Below are positions 36,801 to 48,800 of a DNA stretch of 64,000 nucleotides, one piece after another. The notes under the pieces are model-generated. The model made no database searches. It was not told where the DNA came from and was given only the letters and a program-made list of their open reading frames with translations. The stretch is from Actinernus sp. WN-2022. Lineage: Eukaryota; Cnidaria; Anthozoa; Actiniaria; Actinernidae. The position numbers were made by a program, and so were the translations under genes. Position 1 is the stretch's first letter; each line of letters opens with the position of its first letter. The stretch covers positions 138,404,365 through 138,468,364 of the forward strand of contig JAOWCC010001634.1 in the NCBI GenBank assembly GCA_030867875.1. The letters run 5' to 3'.

Positions 36801-39800
36801 GAATTAACTGCACATGCGCAATAACTTTCATCCATTATTTGCTAATCCGTTATTATTATAAAAAAATAACACTGTTGGCACATGTAACTGTCAAGAGTTA
36901 CTGACGGTAAATAACGTTCCTTGACTTCATTTATAGTATGAAAATGACAATTTTCACATTAAGAGTGTCGCTATAGCCCCTGATATATTGTCGAAAACAT
37001 TACTTTGCAGTGATCAAGGTATGCCATCCTAACCCTTGCCAACATGGCAGCTCCTGTTTACCGTTTAATCAAACTTCGTTTACCTGCAACTGTACCGGCA
37101 CGGCGTTCAAAGGCAGACTATGTGAGGTGGGCGTGATCATCACCCCGAAGTATCCAACAGTTCTCCGCGGTAAAAACACCAGCGTTACATTTAAAGTCTC
37201 GCCGTCCTCACAGGAAATCACCATCACCCCATCTTCCCCCAGAGTAAATTTCATTCCTCCATTTATGACGATCAAGCATACAAACGCCACTTCCGGTCAG
37301 TATATTTCCCTCCAAGTGACTGTTACTGGGTTAGAAGCTGGTGTTCACGTGATCACCTACACAGTATCAGGATCTGGGGCCGACACCTTCGAGGCAGTGT
37401 TCCCGGATGTTGTGACAGTTCTTGAAGGTGGTGAGCAATGTGGTGTTAATAAGGCTACTCCGCTGTCTTTCACTTCTGGGTGTAACAGACTCAACGTTGC
37501 CCAATGTCCTAACGGAGGAACTGAGATTTCAGCGATTTCCACTCAGCCATGGAAATATAACGGGAATATCTATAAAACTAAAGGAGTTGCTCATTTGGCG
37601 GTACCTTCTCTAGAAAAGCTACCACTAGCAATAATGGGTACGAGTATGGAGTCAGATTACGTTGTGGCAGACCAGATAGCTATTGGCGGCGTGCAGGTAG
37701 GGACGCAGTGTGACACGACTACAAACAATAATACTCTTAATCTCCGATGTCTTCCATCCAATTCACTTGCCTCAGCTTACCTCGCTGCTAGTAAAGACCA
37801 CTTTCCTGATTGGTTAAATATGACAACGAGTAAATCCAACGCAACAGAGTGGGACACCACAAATTTGATGAGCTATCTCTGGACTGGAAAGCAGTTGAAG
37901 TCAGTGGCCGGGAGATTAGGCTTCACTGTGCACCAGACCCACATTTACTCGGTACTTCTTCATGGGGGCGCCTTGAAGATCACTCTGGATAACGACACTA
38001 CGACTTTACCTGGAAAATCTGGACATCAGATGGTCGCCGTCGATCTTTGTAACGGCAAGCGAGGTGATGCTTTGGTCACATTCAACCCTTATTCAAGCGA
38101 GGCCTTGAGAACGATTTCTCTATTGCGTAAGCTGTCCAAATCAGGTCTGGACGTTAAAGTAGTCGGCATCCAATTCTCTAAAGGAGGCTCACTGCGTACA
38201 ACCGAACTGCAATACTGGGATGGTGACGTTGTGAAGGCAAAGAAATCCGAGTCAAGTCAAATGGAGGTTGTGGGAAGAATTCGCTGGACTCTCTTTGAGT
38301 CGCAGTGTTCAGTGGCAGTGAATGTGACATTCAGTGGAACTACGTCTGTTATTTTGCCTTCAATAGACAACAAGGTTTGTTATAAATATAAGTATGTCAC
38401 AACTGAAATTTTACTTGTCGTAGTTAAGTGATTTATTTCCCAATACAGCCATCCCTCTCTAGAGGATTATTATATTTCTATAGATCTGCGATGTAGCCCA
38501 ATCTTGCCTAAGCCCTTAACGGATTCACTTAATAACCAGATCAGATGTACAAGGGGAATACCCTGGCTAATGGATTCTCTAACTTTACAGCTTTCTTAAC
38601 CGTTTTTTTTCTTGCAGAATTGGTATTGAATTTGCTGTTTGATATGTACATAATACTGCTTTTGTATTTCTTCAGTTTTTTTTTACTTCCAACGAATGGA
38701 AGGCTGTTCTTCGGGGATCATTACGGCTTGACGCCAAGGTTAATGCTGTAAATCAAATTGTTAACATACCGCTGCAGCTGAACAATGTGAAGGGATATGC
38801 AACGACTGTGGCAGGTACTGCGTCATAAACTAACTGGGGTTTGGTAATAGTTTATTGAATCTTCCCTGATTCAAAATATATTGTCTCTTGAGGTTCATTT
38901 GAGAAACCGGTCTTGTTTAGCTTTGATGTTATCATACCCCTGAAATGTGGTATGATGACACAGCTGTCAGATGGTTTACGCATGCGTACCTCACACTAAA
39001 ACAAGCCGTTGAGAATATAACTCCCTCCTGCACTTCTCTTTTGAAAAGTAAGACTCCAAACCTCCAAACAAAATTTTGTATTGCATAACATTTGAAAAAT
39101 GAACTTTCAAAAATGTACTCAATTGTTCAAATTAACTCATGCACTTCTTATACACTTCTTATACACTCTACGCAACACGCACTCTTAGATATAGTAAACC
39201 AAATTCAATCAAATATGGATTTAAAAATGTACTCATGTGGTATACTTATTGATTTGAAAAAGGCATTTGATACCGTGAATCATTCAATACTATTACGAAA
39301 ACTGCAACATCACGGAATAAGGGGCATTATCAATGACTGGTTCTCAAACAACGCAAATTGGACCTAACATATCGAACAAAGAAAACACATTATGTGGTGT
39401 CCCACATATCTGTCTTAGGGCCTATACTTTTTCTTGTATATATTTATGACATCCACAACTCCTCTGATAAGCTAAAATTTTATTTATTTGCTGATGACAC
39501 AAATTTGTTATATGCTGACAAGAACTTAAAATCACTTGAAGCCACTGTCAATATTGAACTGGCAAAAAAATTATAATTGGTTAACGGGAAGTAAATTATC
39601 TCTCAATATAATGAAATCCAATTTTGTTATTTTTCACCCTTATCAAAAAATCTTTATTATCAAATAAACTTGAAAATATATGATCATAACACAAATACTT
39701 ATACCCCTTGGAGTGTAAAGATTGCTTCAAAGATTAGTAAAACGATTGGCATTATCGCTTTATCTCTTCAAAATCATTCCATTTAATATGGTCTACTTCA

Positions 39801-42800
39801 AATCATGCTCGATCCTAATGCACGACGTATTTAACAACTTGGCACCATCCGAATATCTCAAACTTCTTTACTTGTTCAAATGAAGTACACACTCATAATA
39901 CTAGGCCCTCTTCGGTCGGTAAATATTACATGAAATATTCAAAATTTAACATCAAAGTAAATCCTTCGCATGACAGCATGAACAGCATTCCACCACAGAC
40001 AGCCCAATCTATGGGTTTGTGCATAAAAATAGAAGATATGTATGGGGTTTTATAAATCCTTTCAAATTGCCGTACAATGGAGGACAATGTACAAATAAAC
40101 ATACCTTTTCGCTTCCATGTTGTTTCCTTTGTGTTGTTTCTTGTCTTTAAACCATTTTAGGCTGTTTTGGGGAGTTTTTCATCCACCTCGGCTCACCACC
40201 TCTAAGAAGAAGAAAAGGCTGGAATATTCCGAAGTCTTCTGCCACAATCACCTACAATCTTCACCTCCAAAATCTCACTTTTCGTTATCGAAATGCCACG
40301 AAACTCCTGTCGTCACTAGAATGATAAATCAATTAAGCCCTGCCTTAATTTTAGAATCCAGCGATCCATAATTCTGGAAAAAATCGAATACTATTTCGCG
40401 ACTTTCGACCAACTGCAAGGCTCCATACTAATGAATATTGACACGGAGCGCCAACCGTCAAAATATCCTCGTTGATCGTCAATCACCAGGAGTTTCGTGG
40501 CATTTCGGTATCGAAAAGTGAGATTCGAAAGTCGCGAAATAGTATTCGATTTTTTCCAGAATTATGGATCGCTGGATTCTAAAATTAAGGCAGGGCTTAA
40601 TTTATTTATCATTCTAGTGACGACAGGAGTTTCGTGGCATTTCGATAACGAAAAGTGAGATTTTGGAGGTGAAGATTGTAGGTGATTGTGGCAGAAGACT
40701 TCGGAATATTCCAGCCTTTTCTTCTTCTTAGAGGTGGTGAGCCGAGGTGGATGAAAAACTCCCCAAAACAGCCTAAAATGGTTTAAAGACAAGAAACAAC
40801 ACAAAGGAAACAACATGGAAGCGAAAAGGTATGTTTATTTGTACATTGTCCTCCATTGTACGGCAATTTGAAAGGATTTATAAAACCCCATACATATCTT
40901 CTACTTTTATGCACAAACCCATAGATTGGGCTGCCTGTGATTCCACCAGACTTACTTGTACGTACGCTCTTAAGAAAAGGTTTCATAACCTATTGTTATA
41001 CAGGTTCTGTCGGATGAGGATGTTTATGTTTACATGCCTACTCTAATTACAAAAATTGCAAGATCCTGACGATAATATTATATATAATATTCAACTAAAA
41101 CTATATTAATTTCTTTTTCTCTATCTATATCCCTTATTAAACCCGTTTCATTATTTATTATTATAACTAGATTTCCTATTTTGAAAACTGTAAGGATATG
41201 TAATAAGTTGTATTCTGTAAAGCTTTTAATTTACTCTCTTGTCTTAGCTCCCTTTTAAATTTAATATCCACACTTTTTTACCCGCCTCGATTGGCATATG
41301 CTACCTGCGTGCTCGTGTCCATTTAATATAAGCTTGTCTATATATTTAATAAATGTTGTTAATTATTGTATATTTTCAGAGCAACCGATAGCGAAGAAGG
41401 GCTTATTCATTCAAGGATTATTTAAAATTAATCCCTTTGAATCTAGTATGTTTCACGCCTACGTCACACCCGAGAAAGAATCTTCTGTCTTTGTTTACAA
41501 CAACATGCACACTGACTGCTTGAGCTCGGCCATGAACAAAAATATGTCAAAGAAATGGCGCGTCACCGAGCTTGGAATTCGATTCAAAGGAAAAGCAAAG
41601 TTTGGACCCCTGAGCTTCCCAAGTGAGCATGTTAAATTCCTGGTCTCCAAAAGTGACAATGATTGTGGCCGAAGCGGTTGTGGAGCACACGCAAAGATTA
41701 TTTTAATTTTTTTCAAAGAAGTCAAACACGGGAACCTATTCATAAGTAGGCCTGGTCCACAAAACAACCTGGTTATTAGTTTTCCCAGAGAGGACCGTTC
41801 ACCAACTGCCATCCTCAACACATCATTAAACCTGTTAGGTGATGCTGTCCCAGTGAAGGTTCATATTTCTAACGACACCATCTCTCTTGGACCCACCATT
41901 ATTAAGGTTTACAGGCAGTTCATGGCTACCGTCAACATGTCTGCTTCTATGGATTCTTGGGATTCTATGAAAGTTTTCACTATGGGTGAATTTCAAATGG
42001 GGAACGAAGACGATCTTGGAAGCAAAATTGAAACTGCGATACACAACTACGTCACCAAGGTTACCGAAAAGGTCAAGATTCGGCTCGAAAAAAGCACCCA
42101 GGCTCATGAGCGCGCTAAGACTAAATTAGAGAAAAGCAGGGCACAGCTTTCGGCGACACAAAATTCTCTTCAGAGAGAGCACAACAAGTATGGATCACTA
42201 GTAAATAATCTTCAGCAGGCGAAACATCAGCTTGATACTCTAGAGCGTCAAGTTTCTAATGGGAGGGCTGATGTGCGTAGTCTTAAAAGTGACCTCGAGA
42301 ATTTGTGTCGCGTTGAAAACTGTCTGTACGTGTGCATGCCGGGAAGTGCATGTTCCACGTGTTACCGTGACGTCACCAGTAAAGTTAGAGGGCTGTGTCA
42401 CGCCACGTGTCACCACACGCGTCAAGTAAGGCGTGATCCCACGAGTGTGTCGACAACGTGCGAGAAGAATAGCTGTAAAAGAAAACATGCTAAGCACGGT
42501 CTAATCGAAGATTTGGGTCGAAAAATAGATTGCATATTTCAGAAACATATCAAAGGCTTTATTAAAGGTGCTTTGAAAACCGCATTGACCATTGGATTAA
42601 CGGCAGTCGGTGTTCCTCCACCGGCGGCAGGAGCCATCGTTGGTGGTGGTTTTGCGCTTCTAGAAGGAAAAAGTTTGGAGGAAGCCGCTAAAGAAGCCGC
42701 TGTTGGAGCTGCAATGGGATTCATTTTACCTCCTGGAACTGACAATACTAAAGAGGTTCTCACAGGCGCAGCAGCTGGATCAGCTATTGGAACAGTCGAA

Positions 42801-45800
42801 GGAGTGACAGGCTGTAAATCTGGGAGTGGAAGCTGGGAATGCCGAGTAGACATTATATCTTGTCGTAAGCCGATATTCAAGTACGATTACATCCATACGC
42901 CTTACACTTGTAAGAATCCTTGTGAAAAAGAGGTTGTCAAGGAAACCATCGTGAGCCAGTGCTGCTCTGAAGTCAATTGCGCCTCTCGAGTTAAGGACAT
43001 GAGATGCTTGCAACAAAACGCTATTTGTCGAGCGATCAGGAACAGGACACTTATTCGACTCGATGAGGTGAGATCGGATCTTACTGGACCTCTCATGAAA
43101 CTCGAACAGGCAAGAAAGGAATCCAACATGGCTGATATCAAGGTTAAAAGGCAGAGAATTAAGCTTGAGATTCAAACAGCCACGCGTGACTCAATTCAAC
43201 GCTCTGTGCAGGGTTTAGAAACTGCAGTTAAGATCACCGAGAAGGCGAACCTACAAACCAAAAGACTCGTCAAGGATGCAGTAAAGCTTGGAAACTTGTT
43301 GAAGTCCCACAATGGCAGTAGACTAGTGAAATTCAAGAGAGCCAGCTTTAACATGTCACTCACAAGTGGATCAATTAAACGTCTACCTGTAAAATTGCTG
43401 CTGGAAGACCTCACGAAAAGAAGGACGAGAGAATTCATGATGGTTTTAGACTCTGAGGGCGTGCAAAACTCACTATCACGTACCTCTCTATCTGTCATAC
43501 GGGAACTCTATGGAAATGTGTCACGTGTTTTCCGTGGTGACACCGCTGGAGGCTATAACTCTGGCTCGGAACGTAAAAGACGTTCTGTTGGTGATGATGA
43601 TAAAGATCGCACCTCAGAAACTCTTGCAGAGTACAAAGAGAAATGTTCTCTGATAAGAAACTACGAAGGAGGACTAACAGATATCATAACTTCGCTGTAT
43701 AATACCACTACTGATATACTCTCCGTGTTACAAAGTGTCTCCAAAGAAAATCCAACAACTCAGTCTTCCCCGGTTGTACAGCGTATCGCATTTAATGAAA
43801 CCGTAGTTAGAAAACTGAATATGACGGTAGGCGATCTTGATGACTTAAACGGTGACGTAGCTGTTTCACATGATGAAGAAGTACAAGAGTCAATAGAAAT
43901 GCTTCAACAGTTGAGTACAGCAAGTGTGAACAAAGTCAAATCGACAATGGCAGTAATCCTTACGGACTGGCAGTCCAGCTTGGACAGACTTCTCAACGGG
44001 TCATCCCTCGAGTGCGCCGGGTTGAATGACTGCATTGAGGATATATTTGAACATCTGTATTCCATGTTCCAAGGAGTAAACGTTCCACAAGTTACTCAAG
44101 TGATAAAGCTTATTAGACAAATGGAGGTGGAGTTTGAGATGATTATCAACAATGGAAACATGACGGTCAGTGAGGCGGCGCAGAAGTCATGGTTAATACT
44201 GGGTCTCCTCCGGCAAGCGAGAGACGTGAAGATTTTCTGCGCCATTGCACCTAACATAACGTCACAGCCACGTACTTTAACGGAACTGTCTGCTGGCAGC
44301 CCACTCTCCTTGTTTTGTTTCGCTACTGGTGACCCGCAGCCATTTTACCGCTGGAGAAGGAACGGGATATTTCTACGTGGATATCGAGAAAGGGTGATGA
44401 ATATCGAGTCTGTGAGAAAAGAGGACGCAGGGAACTACACATGCGAAGCTTACAATCACGTGAGTGTTCAGAAATCGTCTATTGGTCACGTGATAGTTTA
44501 CACTGCGCCCAACATCACGGAGCAGCCACCGGAAGATGTTGAAATCCCAATGAACAGCCAGATGGTTTTAATCTGCAATGCTACAAGCACCGACATACGT
44601 TTATCGTTCAAGTGGATGTTCAAATCGATTGGATCCCAGGATTTTTCTCCACTGGAAAACGAGTCGTTTCCTGTGTTGCAGATTGATTCAATGAAACCTG
44701 AAAATGGGGGATGGTTCAGATGTAACGTGTCTAGTCGCTATGGTTACCGCATGTCACGTGAAAGTCGCGTAAGAGTCCTCTACTTCTCATTGGTAAGACC
44801 CAGTTTCAAGATCGCCTTTGAGGTCAGTGGTAATGCATCAGAGAGTTCCTCGCACATGCGTACTAGACGAGCAGCTGATGATCCAGACATGACCCCATTA
44901 ACAAAAGAGAAAGTGGATGAGATAAACAATGCAATTAGACAATCCTTGGAAGATATATTCACAACAAGTGCTGGACTTCCGGTAGATGCTGTTGTAAGCT
45001 ACAACATAACTCGTTGCTTGGTTACAAGGGGGCAATATCCTCCAATATTGACCTGTAAGATCAACCTTCACATACAAGGCCTTAACATGTCGCGTTATAA
45101 CGTGTATAACCACACTGAGATGGAGAACGCCATGATCGTGATGGAATCAGTAAAGCAGATAAAGGGTGCTATTGCTAGCTTGGTGAACCGCTCGAGGTTA
45201 AGTGAGGGTTTACCTGTTCTAGACGCACAGAGTTCTGTATTAACCATCCAGCACAACTCCTGGGAGATCAAGGGCTACGTGGGCCTTTGTACTGCTGGTC
45301 AGCGGTTATATCATAACCAATTTCAGTGCGGTAAGTACGTTTTCTATTGTTAGAATGTTCTCCCGTATTAGTAATTAACGATATTTCTTCTTCAATCCTT
45401 TGTTTTTTTTAATGGATGCCCGAGTGAAAAACGCATTTGGGCTCAATAGCATCTTTCAGACGTACTTTGTTCAGAAAATGTTTTAAAATTTGATAAAAGA
45501 ACTGCTGGTCAGCTGTTATATCATAACCAATTTCAGTACTGCTGGTCAGCGGTCATATCATAACCAATTTCAGTGCGGTAAGTACGTTTTCTATTGTTAG
45601 AATGTTCTCCGGTATTAGTAATTAACGATATTTCTTCTTCAATCCTTTGTTTTTTTTAATGGATGCCCGAGTGAAAAACGCATTTGGGCTCAATAGCATC
45701 TTTCAGATGTACTTTGTTCAGAAAATGTTTTAAAATTTGATAAACTTTTTCAGAGTTGAGAACGAGCCCCCCAAAGTGGGCTCCGCGAAAACCTGGCCAT

Positions 45801-48800
45801 GGGCGCCGCCATCTTGTTGAAATTAATTCCTGTTACGTTTTTTACGTCAGAGCAATTTCGCACTAGAACAAAAATATCATGAAGACGATATCGTGAGAGA
45901 AGTTCAGAAGACTGGGAGGACGAGGAAAAGCATGTGGAAGGCGAGAATATCAGACGAACAACATGATTAATCAAAGATTGTAGCTCGAAACCCATGCAAG
46001 CTCGAAACAAATTAACAACTGACTACCGAGTGATATACTGGTATTGTGCTACGATGTAAAGTGTCGCTGTGTGTGTTTATTGTATGGAACTTGTCAGCCT
46101 TAAACACAAGACTAAATATAGATTATGACAATATTGGTATCGCCATTGCAATCGAAACTTGTTTAATTTGACCCAGTTATTTTTGATTATATAGGAAAAT
46201 CACATGCCTGACGAGGTAATTCCACGTTAAATTGCACGAGAAAACCGATATCGCCCGAGTCGCTTGAATCGCACAGTCCGATGAATTACTTGAAGATTTA
46301 GTATATTTGTTGATATTTTGCTAAGTTATAAATAGCGCGCGTAAGTCTACAGTAGTGAAGGTAATTATACATCGAGGCTCAAAGAAAACAGGATACGTAT
46401 ACCCAGCCACCAACACAAACATATTCCATAGGCTGCGGCGGGCGAACCGAACAAGGAGGATTTCCAAGCGTTTGACTTACTTCCAGCAAGAGGGATTTGG
46501 ATTGTAATTTGTGTACTCAAAGTATTCACTAAAATGTTTTCCTCGGTCATAGTGTACAAAATCACAAGCATCAAATACATTGGTGATTCCACTCTGAATC
46601 ACCACTCCGTCTCAGCCAATCAGCGTCTGATTTCGCAAATGCACCGTGCGATTCAGCTTTGGCTATGCGATTCTAAGCAATAGACCACCTCAACCTAATC
46701 AAAGGTAAGCTAATAACGAAGATCATTTGTGACTTTAATCCAGGTAGGATGACTTTCGAAAGATGATTTTTGATCGAACTCTGCAAAGAATCGGGAAAGA
46801 AGAAAAATTACGGATCACAAATGTATTGAAATAGCGAACTGAACATTAAAATTGGGGTTAAAGTAAACATTATATGTAGGAATAAAACTTTATGTGGTTT
46901 AAATGAATTTTGAGAGAAAGAAAAACGTATATTTTGCTCTCATATAACGTGCTTATGCATGACGACGACGTCATGTTTTTGAACAGTTTGCACCGTATTC
47001 GGAGTGCCGAACAGAAGTCCGATCAAAAATCATCCGGCAAAAGTCACCCTACTGGGTTCAAATTCACAAATGATATTTGTTCTTAACTTACCTTTGATTC
47101 TGTTGTCGGTTCTTGTAGAATTATTAGGTCTGCTTTAGAGTTCTTTGACGAAGCGTGTTCGAATTACAAAGGTGTGTATGGGGACTGAGTAACCACGCCA
47201 GGAAATGTTGCATACCAAACAAAATGGCGCCGAAAACTTCGAGGTGGTCTATTGTGTACACCACGGATTTTCGAGCAAGTGATTGTAATTTGGCATTTCA
47301 GATCCATAAATCTTTTCGCATAAGGGGAGGTAATATAATTATGTGGAGTTTCTTTCTTACTACTCGGATAATCAGGGTGTAGCAATCCACATATTTTTCA
47401 AATTCGTTTACCTAGCTAAACAGACTGATGTGTTGTGAACAGCACGCGCCAAGTTTCACCACAAACATATGCCGGGCCAAAATCACCCAGAAAAAAAATC
47501 GAACAAGGGTGAAACTTTGTTCATTAGCTGAAACGTACTTGTCGTGTAAAATGTAACGAAATTGTTGTTGTAATGCCAAGCCAATGTTTAGTCTCCAGAA
47601 CACAGGAAACCAGTGTTTTAGAGAACAGTAAAATCTCAAATATTTCGGCTTCAGCCTTCGCAACATTTACAGGCACTATCCTTTTTTCCCTGCATACGTA
47701 GGATGGTATTATATAAGCTCATGATCAAAGGCACATCCCCATAGGACAGATAATGCATTCGTGTCCAGGAAATTAGTTATACATGCCAATGCTGAGCACT
47801 TTTTCATTTTTTCATTTGAGACTACGGAACAATGCAATATGATGCACGAATTAACAGTACAATTTCAAGTATCCATCAGGGAAGGAGGGCGAGGTAGAGA
47901 TTTCCAGAAGAATACATGTATATATATGTTTTCTACTAAACAATTAAAGGTAATGTATCATGGAAAATACCATAAATCTAGAAACGTTAAAATTGTGTAA
48001 AATGTTCTTGATGTGAAACCAAAATATCGAATGACTTTAAAAAAATATCGTTCAAGGTCCGATCCCAGAAAAAAAATCCTTGCATCACTAGGAGCTCTAA
48101 AAACAATATCGAGTAAAAAAAAAAAAATCCGGGTACCCCCACCCCACATCAATTTTCAAATGGTCCGTCCCTAAGGGAATGGAATTATTTTTGCAATAAA
48201 ATTACTCCGAATGTCTCGTTCTTGTGTCATTGCCTTTCTATGATATGTTGGGCTAGTTATGATCGGTTTTTGCAAGGAGGTTTTAACTTTTCAGGTGTTT
48301 CGTTTCAGTAGCACAAAGCCATGTAGTCAGTACAGATCGAACTGGATAACTCGCAAAGTATATAGCTCCAATAATACATAAGTTTCGAATGCAATGCCAA
48401 TACCAATATTGTCATAATCTACCTTAGCCTTGTGTTTAAGGCTGACCAAAAAGTTCCATACAAAAACACATATAGCCTTTAGTATAAACAATAGAATGAT
48501 AAGCTGCAGGTTCAATTAAAAAAAGGATGGACAAAATGTTCTTATTGTCAAAACCCGCAGCAATCTGTTTACATTTGTAATTATTGCTACAACAGTTAAC
48601 TGTCTCTCTGGAAAGTACGGTGTGGATGGCTCATGTCGCGCATGCCCAGTAGGATCATACCAACCCAATCAGGGACAAACCAACTGTATCACGTGTCCTG
48701 AGGGCCACTCGACCCAAACTCAAGGAGCGGAGAGCAAGGCAGCGTGCACAGGTAAAAATAGAAAACGAAAACGCAATGTCTTGCCGTGAAGAGAAGGGAA

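Larger units (their letters stand above)
38815..41379 (+). other. Intron with LINE split by a long-TIR element
   Basis: A 2.6-kb intron. After about 275 bp of unassigned sequence it contains a LINE (39090-41046) interrupted by a 944-bp inverted-repeat element (39996-40939), then AT-rich sequence to the acceptor. Confidence 0.8.
45331..48595 (+). other. Intron with duplication, MITE copies and an inverted-repeat pair
   Basis: A 3.3-kb intron. It contains the exon-end duplication (to 45750), a copy of the 1686-2433 family (about 45658-45970), an inverted pair (46083-46162 / 48372-48459) and a complete MITE (46681-47251). It is otherwise AT-rich and non-coding. Confidence 0.75.
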
